A DNA stretch of 64,000 nucleotides from an uncultured Prevotella sp. Lineage in GTDB: Bacteria > Bacteroidota > Bacteroidia > Bacteroidales > Bacteroidaceae. The translations under genes and the position numbers were made by a program. This document shows positions 16,582 to 25,589 of the stretch, in pieces (position 1 is the stretch's first letter; each line of letters opens with the position of its first letter). The stretch covers positions 1 to 64,000 of the forward strand of contig NZ_CAMJFM010000010.1 in assembly GCF_946404925.1 (NCBI RefSeq), given 5' to 3'. The notes under the pieces were generated by a model, which was given only the letters and a program-made list of their open reading frames with translations, did no database searches and had not been told where the DNA came from.

Positions 16582-17748
16582 TTAAAAAAGAGGTGTAGCT
16601 ATACACGCATTGGGTGCACGGATGCGTATTGCCTTGGAAATTGTGGGGGCAATTCGCTCAATGCTGACGGGTGTCTTGACCTTCTGAGCAGGCAGATTGG
16701 CACCATAGAATATAATAGGAAAGTATGCTAACGGTTTGTTGACCTTAAACTCCTCGTGGGTATCGTCGTTCTGCATCTGCCAACCAGGATTCAGCTCAAC
16801 CACAAGGTCGCCTATGTGCTGCTCGTACAGATGTGTGGCCACGCTCTTTACTCCCGACATTTGCAGGAGAAACTCTTTTGCCTTTTGTGTAGCATCAGTC
16901 AGCGATATGCGCTTTGACTCCAGCAACTGATGGTTGAGGTAAAGCTGATTGCGGTATGAACCCTCAACGTACTTGCCTTGTCCCCAGAGTGCGCCGAGGT
17001 ACATATTGAGCAGATTGGCCGTACGGTTGGTGTAGTAAACGCCGGTAGGGATGTTGTATTTGGCATATTCGGATGTGTTCTCTACTTCGTAACCGGTTGA
17101 GGTTACAACGAACAGCGTCTGGTTTTTGCCAAGGAGTTTCTCTATCTCGCTAACCAGCTTTGTTAAAGCATTTTCATCGGGGTTAGCATCGTAATGCAGG
17201 TAGAGTATATCGGGGATAGAATCCTGTCCTAGCGATTCTTGAACTATCAATTGTAATGCTTTATCAGTCAAGCTGATAGCATTCCACTTCTTTCTTTTGT
17301 CTTCGTTCCATACGATGCGATTGGACTTATGTCCTGCTGCAAGTTCGGCTGTCTCTTTTTTTACAGCTACAGCACACACCTTTCCTTCGCCCTTTGTGGC
17401 TAATCTCAGTTCATCGCCAAGGGTTGAAACAGCGATGTCGTTTGGGGTGGGTGATACTGTCTGTAGCGAATTGCGGTCAAGCCATTTATCAGCCGTAATT
17501 GTATGATAGAATGGTGATGTGCCGGTGACTACTGACGAAATGGCAGATGATAAGTCAATCTGGCTATAGGGATAGAAACCTTCCTCGTAAACAAGCCCAT
17601 CGTCGAACAGAGCTGGGTAGTTGCTCCTAAGCTGATCGATAGTGATATTTACTACCAGCCTGGGCGTGCTCCCATTCTGTACCTGCGCTTGCGAGCTAAG
17701 AGCCAGCAGCGTGAACAGGGTGACGTATATGTACCTATTCTTCTTCAT
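16582..17748 (-). CDS. Alkaline-phosphatase-superfamily-like exported protein, probably degenerate
   Basis: 388 residues with a signal peptide (cleavage near SSQAQ). RLVVNITIDQLRSNYPALF resembles the first metal-binding Asp segment of PafA-type alkaline phosphatases. SSVVTGTSPFYHTITADKW resembles the segment after the nucleophile (GHASIVTGTxPxxHGI), but the catalytic Thr and flanking His are not recognisable. The later metal motif (a D..GH type) reads LYLHYDANPDENA, without the histidine. PafA enzymes are well over 500 residues, so this protein is short and probably inactive or changed in activity. Its start overlaps the stop of the DUF4105 gene by 4 nt, so the pair is co-translated and likely works together in the periplasm. 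Confidence 0.7.
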   Translation of the reverse strand: MKKNRYIYVTLFTLLALSSQAQVQNGSTPRLVVNITIDQLRSNYPALFDDGLVYEEGFYPYSQIDLSSAISSVVTGTSPFYHTITADKWLDRNSLQTVSPTPNDIAVSTLGDELRLATKGEGKVCAVAVKKETAELAAGHKSNRIVWNEDKRKKWNAISLTDKALQLIVQESLGQDSIPDILYLHYDANPDENALTKLVSEIEKLLGKNQTLFVVTSTGYEVENTSEYAKYNIPTGVYYTNRTANLLNMYLGALWGQGKYVEGSYRNQLYLNHQLLESKRISLTDATQKAKEFLLQMSGVKSVATHLYEQHIGDLVVELNPGWQMQNDDTHEEFKVNKPLAYFPIIFYGANLPAQKVKTPVSIERIAPTISKAIRIRAPNACIATPLF

Positions 17749-18941
17749 TTCTTACAGCGTATCAGCAAACATAGTGCCACAATCCACATCCCCTCGGCGT
17801 AGCTCTGGAATATGCCACCCAAAGCAAAGAGTGCTATCATGGCCAGCAGAACCTTTCGCCAAAGCTGACGCTTACCTTTTATAATAGCCGGGATGAAGAA
17901 CAATGGCAGCGGATTGAACAGCAGCAGATTGAGATTCAACGATGTAGTAGGGTGCTGAGAGAATATCATCACCGTGAGCACGATGCCTACTAAGCCTTGC
18001 ACGATCATCAGCAGAACATCCCACCATTTACATATCTTCTTTTTACGCCATTCATAGAGGGCGATGCATAATGATAACAGAAGCAACATGCAGGCTATCA
18101 TGGTTGGGTCTGGCATGAGTGAAACACCAAGTTTCTGTACGCCCGGGGGTACTAGCAAGCGCTGTTCCTTGACCAATGGGCGATACTCGCCATCCTTAAA
18201 TATCTGTGCACGTGCAAAGTCGTACATCAGGTTTTGTGGCAGAAATTCCTGCTCTTCGCGTGTTGTCTTCAGGTCGGCCTTCACACCCAACAGCATGTCG
18301 TTGCCAAATTTCGACCACCAATGATAGCGGTTGCACTCGCGTACCATCTCACGGAAGGTTGGGGTGAAATCCTCTCGCGGATTATAAACCACCTCGCCGT
18401 TGATACAACCTTCGACCATATCGCGGGGCTTGGTGCTACAGTTGTTGTAGAAGAAATTGTAGCGATATACGCGGTTCTCGGGCTGCAGATTCTCGGCTAA
18501 TGCTACTTGCAGCTTGCGCTTTTCGTCGTTAGTCAGGTTGAGTACCTGCTCGGTGATGCTGCTTCCCCATTGCTGGTAGTAGGGCCAGAAATGATCGAAA
18601 GGATAAGCTGCCAGCTCATAGTCGGTCAACCCGAACACAAACCTAAGCACAAAGTAAGGTTTGCCGAAGCTGAACATACCCCAGTTGAACACCAGATCCT
18701 GGTCGCCGCTATGCCAACGGAGGGCTGCGTGACCATACAAACTATATATCTCTTCGTGAGGCGAACAGGTCAATAAACTCACCTCGACTGAGTCCATCGG
18801 GTCGAATTTATGCCCAATGGAGTCAGAATCGTAATAAACCAGTTTTGCATCATTTTGTGCAAATATAGGGTTTATGTAGCTGAATGTCAGCAAGATAGCT
18901 ACAGTAAATAGCCTCTTAATTTTCTTTTCTAAATGTTTCAC
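17745..18941 (-). CDS. DUF4105 (Lnb N-terminal-like) membrane protein
   Basis: 398 residues from a GTG start. A signal peptide (about 1-28, ending IFAQ) is followed by a periplasmic DUF4105-type domain with LLTCSPHEEIYSLYGHAALRW and the conserved YNFFYNNCSTKPRDM, which hold a Cys/His pair as in NlpC/P60-like folds. Several membrane helices fill the C-terminal third (about 275-398: MPDPTMIACMLLLLSLCI, VLLMIVQGLVGIVLTVMIF and others). The family is widespread in Bacteroidota but uncharacterised apart from similarity to the N-terminal region of Lnb lacto-N-biosidases. It overlaps the phosphatase-fold gene by 4 nt. A possible -7 box (TATTTTTG, 18946-18953) lies only 4 nt from the GTG, so either the message is leaderless or that box is not used. 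Confidence 0.8.
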   Translation of the reverse strand: MKHLEKKIKRLFTVAILLTFSYINPIFAQNDAKLVYYDSDSIGHKFDPMDSVEVSLLTCSPHEEIYSLYGHAALRWHSGDQDLVFNWGMFSFGKPYFVLRFVFGLTDYELAAYPFDHFWPYYQQWGSSITEQVLNLTNDEKRKLQVALAENLQPENRVYRYNFFYNNCSTKPRDMVEGCINGEVVYNPREDFTPTFREMVRECNRYHWWSKFGNDMLLGVKADLKTTREEQEFLPQNLMYDFARAQIFKDGEYRPLVKEQRLLVPPGVQKLGVSLMPDPTMIACMLLLLSLCIALYEWRKKKICKWWDVLLMIVQGLVGIVLTVMIFSQHPTTSLNLNLLLFNPLPLFFIPAIIKGKRQLWRKVLLAMIALFALGGIFQSYAEGMWIVALCLLIRCKK

Positions 18942-18998
18942 GATGCAAAAATAACTTATATTTTCGAAGAAAAAGCCATTACTTCGGTTTTTTTTTGA

Positions 18999-19006
18999 TA
19001 ATTTTG
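18999..19006 (+). promoter_or_regulatory. -7 box for the outer-membrane protein gene
   Basis: TAATTTTGC lies 40 nt upstream of the ATG at 19046. In-frame TTG and ATG codons at 18995 and 19016 overlap or crowd the promoter, which favours 19046. Confidence 0.5.
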
Positions 19007-19045
19007 CACGCTGAAATGTTTTTCAATAGAATTAAAGTACTAAAT

Positions 19046-20317
19046 ATGAATAAGATTCTCGCCAGTTTCGTTTTGGCAACCTTAACGACATCGGCATTTG
19101 CACAGAGTAATACAAACTCACCCTATAGCCAGTTTGGCTTAGGTGATCTTTCGGACCAGAGTGTAAGTTTCAACAAGGGTATGAACGGCGTAGGCCTTGC
19201 CATGCGTCGCGGCAACGAGGCCAACCCTATGAACCCTGCTTCGTATTCATCAATCGACTCGCTCACGATGATTTTCGATGCCGGACTGTCTGGTCAGATA
19301 ACAAACTATAATGAGAATGGCAATAAGCTAAGCGGTAAGAGTGGCGGATTTGACTATGTGGTAGGGCTTTTCCGTGCTTGGAAGAATGTGGGTATCTCGT
19401 TTGGAGTGCTGCCTTATTCGAGTATAGGCTATAGCTATTCAGAATCAAAGGTGCTTAATGACGAAACTGCTGCTGCCATCGGTTATGATGGTGATGGTGG
19501 TCTTCATCAGCTTTTTATCGGTACGGGTATCCGTCCTATCAAACCTCTGTCAATAGGATTTAATCTCTCATATCTGTGGGGTGATTACAATCGTTCTATC
19601 GCATCGTTTGAATCTTCTGATCTGAGTGTTCTTACTAAGGCATACCGTGCTGACATCAGCAGCTATAAGTTTGACTTGGGTATGCAGCTTGAACTGCCAC
19701 TCAGCAAGAATGATAACATCACATTGGGTGCCACATGGTCGCCTGGTCATTCGCTCAAGTCTGATCCAGAGTGTCTGATTACCAATGTCAAGACCTCTAT
19801 TGGTAAGGCTGACACCACACTTTATAAGGTAAAAGACGGATTGAGCCTGCCTACTACCTATGGTTTTGGTATCGCTTATAATCATGCACAAAACCTGCGT
19901 GTAGGTGCCGACTTGCAGATACAGAAGTGGGGTAGCGTTGACTTTCCTTCGTATACCAATGGTGTATATGCCCTGAAGTCAGGTCTGCTTAAGGATAGTT
20001 ACCGATTCAATGTAGGTGGCGAGTGGACGCCTAATCCTATGGGTAGAAATATCTTCCAGCGCGTGCGTTATCGCGCTGGTGTAGGTATGGCAACACCTTA
20101 TTATTATATAAACGGTAAGGAAGGTCCTAAGGAACTGTCGGCCAGTCTTGGATTCGGCATCCCCATCATGAATGGCTACAACAACCGTTCTATCCTTAGC
20201 ATTAGTGGTCAGTTCGTACGTCGTTCGGCCGACAATATGATTAAGGAGAATATGTTCCGTTTGAACATCGGATTTACTTTCAACGAGAGATGGTTCGCAA
20301 AGTGGAAAGTAGAGTAA
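19046..20317 (+). CDS. Outer-membrane beta-barrel protein (OmpP1/FadL-like appearance)
   Basis: 423 residues from ATG 19046, which gives a clean signal peptide (MNKILASFVLATLTTSAFAQ). The mature part is rich in alternating hydrophobic strands, Gly and aromatic residues, begins SPYSQFGLGDLSDQS and ends in an amphipathic strand (MFRLNIGFTF), as in Bacteroidota outer-membrane barrels. The PMNPASYSSIDSLTMIFDAG segment is reminiscent of FadL/PorV-like barrels. The end overlaps lptC by 28 nt, so it belongs to an envelope operon with lptC and the CNNM/CorC-like gene. Substrate unknown; a role in envelope biogenesis is an inference from context. Confidence 0.75.
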   Translation: MNKILASFVLATLTTSAFAQSNTNSPYSQFGLGDLSDQSVSFNKGMNGVGLAMRRGNEANPMNPASYSSIDSLTMIFDAGLSGQITNYNENGNKLSGKSGGFDYVVGLFRAWKNVGISFGVLPYSSIGYSYSESKVLNDETAAAIGYDGDGGLHQLFIGTGIRPIKPLSIGFNLSYLWGDYNRSIASFESSDLSVLTKAYRADISSYKFDLGMQLELPLSKNDNITLGATWSPGHSLKSDPECLITNVKTSIGKADTTLYKVKDGLSLPTTYGFGIAYNHAQNLRVGADLQIQKWGSVDFPSYTNGVYALKSGLLKDSYRFNVGGEWTPNPMGRNIFQRVRYRAGVGMATPYYYINGKEGPKELSASLGFGIPIMNGYNNRSILSISGQFVRRSADNMIKENMFRLNIGFTFNERWFAKWKVE

Positions 20318-20958
20318 TAGCTTTGGCCATCATCGGTACGATGATGCTGGGCTGTACTGAGGTGCAGGAGCATACTGCGCCTGCCATCCGCGATCGTGAT
20401 TCCGTTTCGGTCATGACATCGTATGGTGTTAACACCCTTATCAGCGATAGTGGTGTTATCAAATATAAGATTGTGACCGAACGTTGGGATGTGAATGTGG
20501 TTAAGAATCCATCATGCTGGACATTTGAGAAGGGTGTGTTCTTCGAGCAGTTTGACGAGAAATTCCATGTGCAGGCTTATATTCAGGCCGACACAGCGTG
20601 GTATTACGACCAGAAGAAGCTATGGCATCTGCGTGGACGCGTCAGGATACGTAACATCAACGGTCTGGTGTACGAGAGCGAGGAACTGTTCTGGGATGGA
20701 CTGACGCATGAACTCTATTCGAACGTGTTCTGCAAGGTTACTACACCCGAGCGAAATATGGAGGGTTCGTACTTCCGTTCGGACGAGCGTATGTCGCACT
20801 ATATCGTGTCTAATTCAAAGGGGTCGTTCACCCGCGAGGATATGACGGGCGAGAAAACCGACGAAGAGAACGACAAGAAGGATGCCAAGCAGGACACTGT
20901 ACAGGCAGCACAGCCCATGCGACAGCAATTACAGAAACACAGGAGGACCGGACAATGA
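20290..20958 (+). CDS. lptC: LPS export periplasmic protein LptC
   Basis: 222 residues with a lipoprotein-like signal (MMLGC, Cys22) and an LptC/OstA-like beta-jellyroll: ISDSGVIKYKIVTERWDV, FEQFDEKFHVQAYIQADTAWYY, KLWHLRGRVRIRNINGL and LFWDGLTHELYSNVFCKVTT. LptC receives LPS from the LptBFG transporter and passes it to LptA. The C-terminal 40 residues are polar and disordered (EKTDEENDKKDAKQD). It overlaps the barrel gene by 28 nt and the next gene by 4 nt. A membrane permease of the same pathway (lptF/G type) is encoded at 50570. Confidence 0.85.
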   Translation: MVRKVESRVIALAIIGTMMLGCTEVQEHTAPAIRDRDSVSVMTSYGVNTLISDSGVIKYKIVTERWDVNVVKNPSCWTFEKGVFFEQFDEKFHVQAYIQADTAWYYDQKKLWHLRGRVRIRNINGLVYESEELFWDGLTHELYSNVFCKVTTPERNMEGSYFRSDERMSHYIVSNSKGSFTREDMTGEKTDEENDKKDAKQDTVQAAQPMRQQLQKHRRTGQ

Positions 20959-22211
20959 CAACACTGATAATCTGGCTGCTGATATCCATGCTATTCTCTG
21001 CCTTTTTCTCGGGCATGGAGATAGCATTCGTATCATCCAATCGTCTGCGTGCAGAGATGGATCGCGACAAGAATAGGTTATCGCAGCGAATCATCAAGGT
21101 ATTCTATCAGCATCCTAATAACTTTGTTTCAACCATGCTGGTAGGTAACAATATCTCGCTGGTTATCTATGGTATCCTGTTTGCCAAGCTCTTTGATTCA
21201 ACACTGTTTGCATCCCTGAGCGATGGCATGAGGGTGACTTGTGATACACTGTTATCAACATTTGTTGTATTGTTTACAGGCGAGTTTCTGCCTAAGTCGA
21301 TATTCAAGAATAACCCAAACGCGTTGCTATCGGTGTTTGCTGTTCCTGCCTGGATATGCTATGTGGTGCTTTACCCCATATCGCGCTTTGCCACCTTGTT
21401 GTCAAAAGGTTTATTACGTCTGTTTGGCATACGAATGGCTAAAAGCGGTGAGGAGAAGGAGTTTACCAAGGTAGATCTTGATTATCTGGTACAGACCAGT
21501 ATAGATAATGCCGACAATGAAGACGAGATAGAGGAAGAAGTAAAGATATTCCAGAATGCCCTTGATTTCTCGGAGACCAAGATTCGTGATTGCATGGTGC
21601 CTCGTACGGAGATTGACGCGGTAGAGGATACAGCTACCATCGACCAGCTGAAGCAGATATTTATCGAGAGTGGTCACTCCAAGATATTGGTTTATCACGA
21701 GGATATCGACCATGTTATTGGCTATATCCACTCATCGGATATGTTCCACAACCCCGAAAATCTGGAAGGCATAGTGCGCGAGATATCTTTTGTGCCTGAG
21801 ACGATGCTGGCATCGAAGCTGATGGCGCAGTTGATGCAGCAGAAACGCTCGTTGGCTGTGGTGGTGGATGAGTTTGGAGGTACTAGCGGACTAGTATCGC
21901 TCGAGGATATTATGGAAGAGATTACGGGCGAGATTGAGGATGAGCACGATAATACTAACCTTGTGTCAAAACAGCTGTCGGATCATGAGTATATCCTTTC
22001 GGCACGATTGGAAATTACGAAGATCAACGAGATGTTCGACCTCGACCTTCCAGAGAGCGATGAATACATGACGCTTGGCGGACTTATTCTGCATAAGTAT
22101 CAGTCGTTCCCAAAACTTAATGAGGTGGTGAAAATAGACCGCTTCGAGTTCAAAATCGTTAAGAATACAGCCACAAAAATCGAGTTGGTGCGATTAAACA
22201 TTGTCGAATAG
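20955..22211 (+). CDS. CNNM/HlyC-CorC family transporter (DUF21 + CBS pair + CorC domain)
   Basis: 418 residues. Residues 1-190 form the DUF21 membrane domain (several helices; the FSGMEIAFVSSNRLRAE signature near the start). A CBS pair follows (about 205-330, including MVPRTEIDAVEDTATIDQL and SLAVVVDEFGGTSGLVSLEDIMEE) and then the C-terminal CorC_HlyC domain (about 345-418). Relatives act in Mg2+/Co2+ export or efflux regulation; in gliding Bacteroidota GldE is a paralogue. It overlaps lptC by 4 nt. Despite the hemolysin label often given to the family, nothing suggests a toxin. Confidence 0.88.
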   Translation: MTTLIIWLLISMLFSAFFSGMEIAFVSSNRLRAEMDRDKNRLSQRIIKVFYQHPNNFVSTMLVGNNISLVIYGILFAKLFDSTLFASLSDGMRVTCDTLLSTFVVLFTGEFLPKSIFKNNPNALLSVFAVPAWICYVVLYPISRFATLLSKGLLRLFGIRMAKSGEEKEFTKVDLDYLVQTSIDNADNEDEIEEEVKIFQNALDFSETKIRDCMVPRTEIDAVEDTATIDQLKQIFIESGHSKILVYHEDIDHVIGYIHSSDMFHNPENLEGIVREISFVPETMLASKLMAQLMQQKRSLAVVVDEFGGTSGLVSLEDIMEEITGEIEDEHDNTNLVSKQLSDHEYILSARLEITKINEMFDLDLPESDEYMTLGGLILHKYQSFPKLNEVVKIDRFEFKIVKNTATKIELVRLNIVE

Positions 22212-22255
22212 ACTATTTTTCTTAGAAAAAATTTCGTTGTTTCGAACAAATTTAT

Positions 22256-22263
22256 TAATTTTG
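22256..22263 (+). promoter_or_regulatory. -7 box of the foldase promoter
   Basis: TAATTTTGC lies 40 nt upstream of the ATG at 22304, giving the gene its own promoter. Confidence 0.5.
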
Positions 22264-22303
22264 CACCCGTTTTATGAATAATAATTAAAAATTTAAATAC
22301 ATT

Positions 22304-24439
22304 ATGGCAGCATTAGGAAAAATCCGTAAAAGAGGCGTAGCCCTCGTTTGCATTATTGGCTTAGGCCTTTTCGCCTTCATTGCTGAAGAAGCTTTCCGTT
22401 CTTGCGAAGCAACCAAGAACCAGCAGCGTCAGCAGATTGGCGAAGTGTTAGGAAACAAAATCAATGTCCAGGAGTTCCAGGCTCTTGTTGATGAGTATCA
22501 GGATGTTCTGAAGATCACTCAGAACCGTGATAACTTCACAGAGGACGAGCTCAACCAGATCAAGGATCAGGTTTGGAGTCAGTACATCAACGAGCAGATT
22601 ATCAGCAATGAAGCTGAGATACTCGGTCTTACTGTTACCGACGAGGAACTCCAGAACATCATGAAGGAGGGTACTAACCCAATGTTGATGCAGTCTCCAT
22701 TCGTTAATCAGCAGACTGGTCGTTTCGACGTTAGCATGCTGACCAAGTTCTTGGACGATTACAAGAAGGCTGGCAACAACCCACAGCTTGCTGAGTCATA
22801 TCAGGCTATCTACAAGTACTGGCAGTTCATCGAGAAGCAGCTTCGCACCCAGACTCTGGCTCAGAAGTATCAGTCATTGCTCAGCAACTGTCTGATCTCT
22901 AACCCCATCTCAGCTAAGATGGCTTTCGAGGGGCAGAATACTGAGAGCGACATCCAGTTGGCTTCGATCGCTTACTCTTCAATCAATGACAACGATGTAA
23001 AGGTTGACGATAAGGATATCAAGGCTAAGTATGATGAGCACAAGGAAATGTTCAAGCAGGACGTTGAGAGCCGCGACATTAAGTATGTTGACTTCCAGGT
23101 TGTAGCTTCAGCTGCTGACCGTAAGGCTCTTCAGAACACTATGAACGATGCAGCACTGAAGCTGCAGAGCGGTGCTAACCCAGCTGAGGTTGTTCGTAAG
23201 GCTCAGTCACAGTTTGCTTATACTGGTCTCGCTGCTACCAAGCGCGCATATCCATCAGATATCGCTGCTAAGCTCGATTCAATGGCTGTTGGTCAGACAT
23301 CAGCTGTATTCGAGACAGCATTCGATAACACTCTGAACGTTGTTAAGCTCATTTCTAAGACACAGATGCCTGACTCTATCGAGTATCGTCAGATTCAGGT
23401 AGGTGGTGCTACCGTAGAGGCAGCTAAGAAGACTGCTGACAGCATCTACACAGCTCTGAAGGGTGGTGCCGATTTTGAGGCTATCGCTCAGAAGTATGGT
23501 CAGACTGGTGCTAAGCAGTGGCTCACCTCTGCTATGTACGAGAACAGCAACAGCATGGACGATGAGTCGAAGAACTACCTCAACGCTATCAACAACCTGG
23601 CAGTAAACGATGTTAAGAACCTCGAGTTTGCTCAGGGTAACATTATACTTCAGGTAACAGCCCGCAAGGCTATGGTTGACAAGTACGATGCAGCTGTTGT
23701 TAAGCACACCATCGACTTCTCAAAGACCACTTATTCTGAGGCATACAACAAGTTCAGCCAGTTTGTAAGTGAGAACAAGACTATCGAGGATATCGAGAAG
23801 AACGCCGCTAAGTTTGGTTTCAAGGTTACTCCACGTCAGGATCTGTTCAACTACGAGCACAACGTAGCTGGTCTGCGCTCTACTCGTGAGACAATGAAGT
23901 GGATCTTTGATGCTAAGGCAGGCGAGGTTAGCCCTCTGTATGAGTGTGGTAACAACGACCACCTGCTGGTTGTTGCCCTCACAAGGATCAACCCTGTAGG
24001 TTATCGTGATATCAACAGCGTGAAGGATATGTTGAAGGCTGAGGTGCTGCGCGATAAGAAATTCGAGCAGATCAAGGCTAAGTTGGCTGGTGTAGCTGAC
24101 ATTGCTGCAGCTCAGGCTAAGGGTGCTAAGATTGACTCAGTTAATCAGATTACCTTTAGCGCTCCTGTATTCGTTCAGGCTACAGGTGCTTCAGAGCCTG
24201 CACTTGCAGGTGCTGTTGCAGCAGCTAAGGCTGGCGAGTTCAGCAAGGCTGTTGTTAAGGGTAACGGTGGTGCTTACCTTTTCAAAGTACTCAAGAAGAG
24301 CAACCGAGAGGGTGCTAAGTTTGATGCCGCCCAGACCGAGCAGCAGCTCCAGATGCAGGCCGCTCAGGCAGCTCGCATGTTCATGCAGGAGCTCTATCAG
24401 AAGGCAGGTGTAGTTGACAACCGCTACCTATTCTTCTAA
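22304..24439 (+). CDS. PpiD/SurA-like periplasmic peptidyl-prolyl isomerase
   Basis: 711 residues. A short cytoplasmic start and one membrane anchor (about 12-27, VALVCIIGLGLFAFIAEEA) are followed by a SurA_N-like helical chaperone module (about 45-230, KINVQEFQALVDEYQD), a parvulin domain (about 340-450, IEYRQIQVGG and GGADFEAIAQKYGQTGAKQW), a second weaker parvulin-like region and a C-terminal helix set. It helps outer-membrane and secreted proteins fold in the periplasm. The size and single anchor fit PpiD better than SurA. Ala-, Gln- and Lys-rich in a way that suggests high expression. A good terminator follows at 24467. Confidence 0.88.
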   Translation: MAALGKIRKRGVALVCIIGLGLFAFIAEEAFRSCEATKNQQRQQIGEVLGNKINVQEFQALVDEYQDVLKITQNRDNFTEDELNQIKDQVWSQYINEQIISNEAEILGLTVTDEELQNIMKEGTNPMLMQSPFVNQQTGRFDVSMLTKFLDDYKKAGNNPQLAESYQAIYKYWQFIEKQLRTQTLAQKYQSLLSNCLISNPISAKMAFEGQNTESDIQLASIAYSSINDNDVKVDDKDIKAKYDEHKEMFKQDVESRDIKYVDFQVVASAADRKALQNTMNDAALKLQSGANPAEVVRKAQSQFAYTGLAATKRAYPSDIAAKLDSMAVGQTSAVFETAFDNTLNVVKLISKTQMPDSIEYRQIQVGGATVEAAKKTADSIYTALKGGADFEAIAQKYGQTGAKQWLTSAMYENSNSMDDESKNYLNAINNLAVNDVKNLEFAQGNIILQVTARKAMVDKYDAAVVKHTIDFSKTTYSEAYNKFSQFVSENKTIEDIEKNAAKFGFKVTPRQDLFNYEHNVAGLRSTRETMKWIFDAKAGEVSPLYECGNNDHLLVVALTRINPVGYRDINSVKDMLKAEVLRDKKFEQIKAKLAGVADIAAAQAKGAKIDSVNQITFSAPVFVQATGASEPALAGAVAAAKAGEFSKAVVKGNGGAYLFKVLKKSNREGAKFDAAQTEQQLQMQAAQAARMFMQELYQKAGVVDNRYLFF

Positions 24440-24466
24440 AAGAATCATTAGAATAATAAATATTGA

Positions 24467-24506
24467 CATTCCCTGTAGCTCAAGAGTTGCAGGGAATGTT
24501 TCTTTA
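24467..24506 (+). terminator. Terminator after the foldase gene
   Basis: CATTCCCTG (24467-24475) pairs with CAGGGAATG (24490-24498) around a 14-nt loop, followed by TTTCTTTA. Confidence 0.8.
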
Positions 24507-24546
24507 TTTATGCTTGATTAATTTTTGTTAAAACGCAACGTTTTGC

Positions 24547-24577
24547 TTTGAAATTATCTAGAAATTTAATAACTTTG
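24547..24577 (+). promoter_or_regulatory. Promoter of the Cache sensor operon
   Basis: TTTG (24547-24550), exactly 19 nt, TAACTTTG (24570-24577), then C. This is one of the best matches to the Bacteroidota consensus in the window. The leader to the ATG at 24617 is about 35 nt. Confidence 0.75.
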
Positions 24578-24616
24578 CAGAAATATCACATCTAACTAAT
24601 CAAAATTGAATCTATC

Positions 24617-25588
24617 ATGAAGAGACAGGCTTGGTATTTATTTCTATCGGTGAGTTTAGTCATCCTGATAGTTTGCGGATTGTCTTATTGGGCATTCTGC
24701 CAAGCAATGCGAGCAGAGACTAATGTACGCTATTCGGGAATGCAGAGCGTTATATCATTGCAACTAGGCAAAACCATCAGTGGTATGGAAATGAGTGCTA
24801 CCAATGTGTTTAACGAGGTTGAGAAACATCTTGATTCGCCTGAGGCAGTTATTCATGCTCTTGAGAGTGAGTCGAACCTTAATCCTGATGTGCGAGGCTA
24901 CTTTGCTGCCTTTGAACCAAATTACTTTAAAGAAAAGGGTACATGGTTTGAACCTTATGTACACCACACAGATAGCAGCAAGTTTGAGATGACACAAGTA
25001 GGTTCGGCGCGCCACGATTATACCAAGTCGCCTTGGTACGTTCGAGCTAAGAATATTAAAATGGCATTTTGGAGTGATCCGTACTATTACTATGATGGAA
25101 CAAACATCAGCGGGCATTATAGTACGTTTGTAAAGCCTGTTTTCGATGCTAACAATAATCTGGCCTGTGTGTGTGGTGCCGATATTACTTTTGAGTGGCT
25201 GGGCAGCGAGCTTGAGAGAATTAATAACGGTTGTCGCAATTCGCAGCAAGTTAATAAATATCGGTTGATGCGCGCGCTCGATTTCTATTCGATGGTGTTA
25301 CATAAAGATGGTACTTGTCTGATACATCCTGAAGATAAGAATCTGCCAATTACCGATAATAAGATGCTTGCTGACCTTGATCAGCACAACACGGGTTTTG
25401 TAGAGATGGATGTGGCGGGTGTGCCTTCGATGGTGTTCTATGGTCCTATTGACGGTATCGATTGGGCCGTAGCTGTTGTAACGCCTCTCAGCGACCTGCA
25501 GAAACCATTTACCTATATGGCAATCGCACTGGCATTGCTTGCATTGATTTCAATGATAGTAACGTTTGTAATCTGTAGACGTATTTGA
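24617..25588 (+). CDS. Membrane-bound dCache sensor protein without an output domain
   Basis: 323 residues. A membrane helix (about 7-29) is followed by a large periplasmic double-Cache-type domain: an N-terminal long helix, then strands with the signatures GYFAAFEPNYF, SPWYVRAKNIKMAFWSDPYYYYDG and HYSTFVKPVFDANNNLACVCGADITFEWL, and the distal part HKDGTCLIHPEDKNL. A second membrane helix (about 298-318) ends in CRRI with no HAMP, kinase or other cytoplasmic domain. It probably senses a small molecule and passes the signal by contact with the next two proteins, which share the same periplasmic architecture. The next start is 1 nt after its stop. Confidence 0.75.
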   Translation: MKRQAWYLFLSVSLVILIVCGLSYWAFCQAMRAETNVRYSGMQSVISLQLGKTISGMEMSATNVFNEVEKHLDSPEAVIHALESESNLNPDVRGYFAAFEPNYFKEKGTWFEPYVHHTDSSKFEMTQVGSARHDYTKSPWYVRAKNIKMAFWSDPYYYYDGTNISGHYSTFVKPVFDANNNLACVCGADITFEWLGSELERINNGCRNSQQVNKYRLMRALDFYSMVLHKDGTCLIHPEDKNLPITDNKMLADLDQHNTGFVEMDVAGVPSMVFYGPIDGIDWAVAVVTPLSDLQKPFTYMAIALALLALISMIVTFVICRRI

Positions 25589-25589
25589 T

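Noticed and set aside
20955..22211. Hemolysin
   Set aside because: The hemolysin label comes from an old family name. The DUF21-CBS-CorC architecture is that of a metal-ion transporter family.
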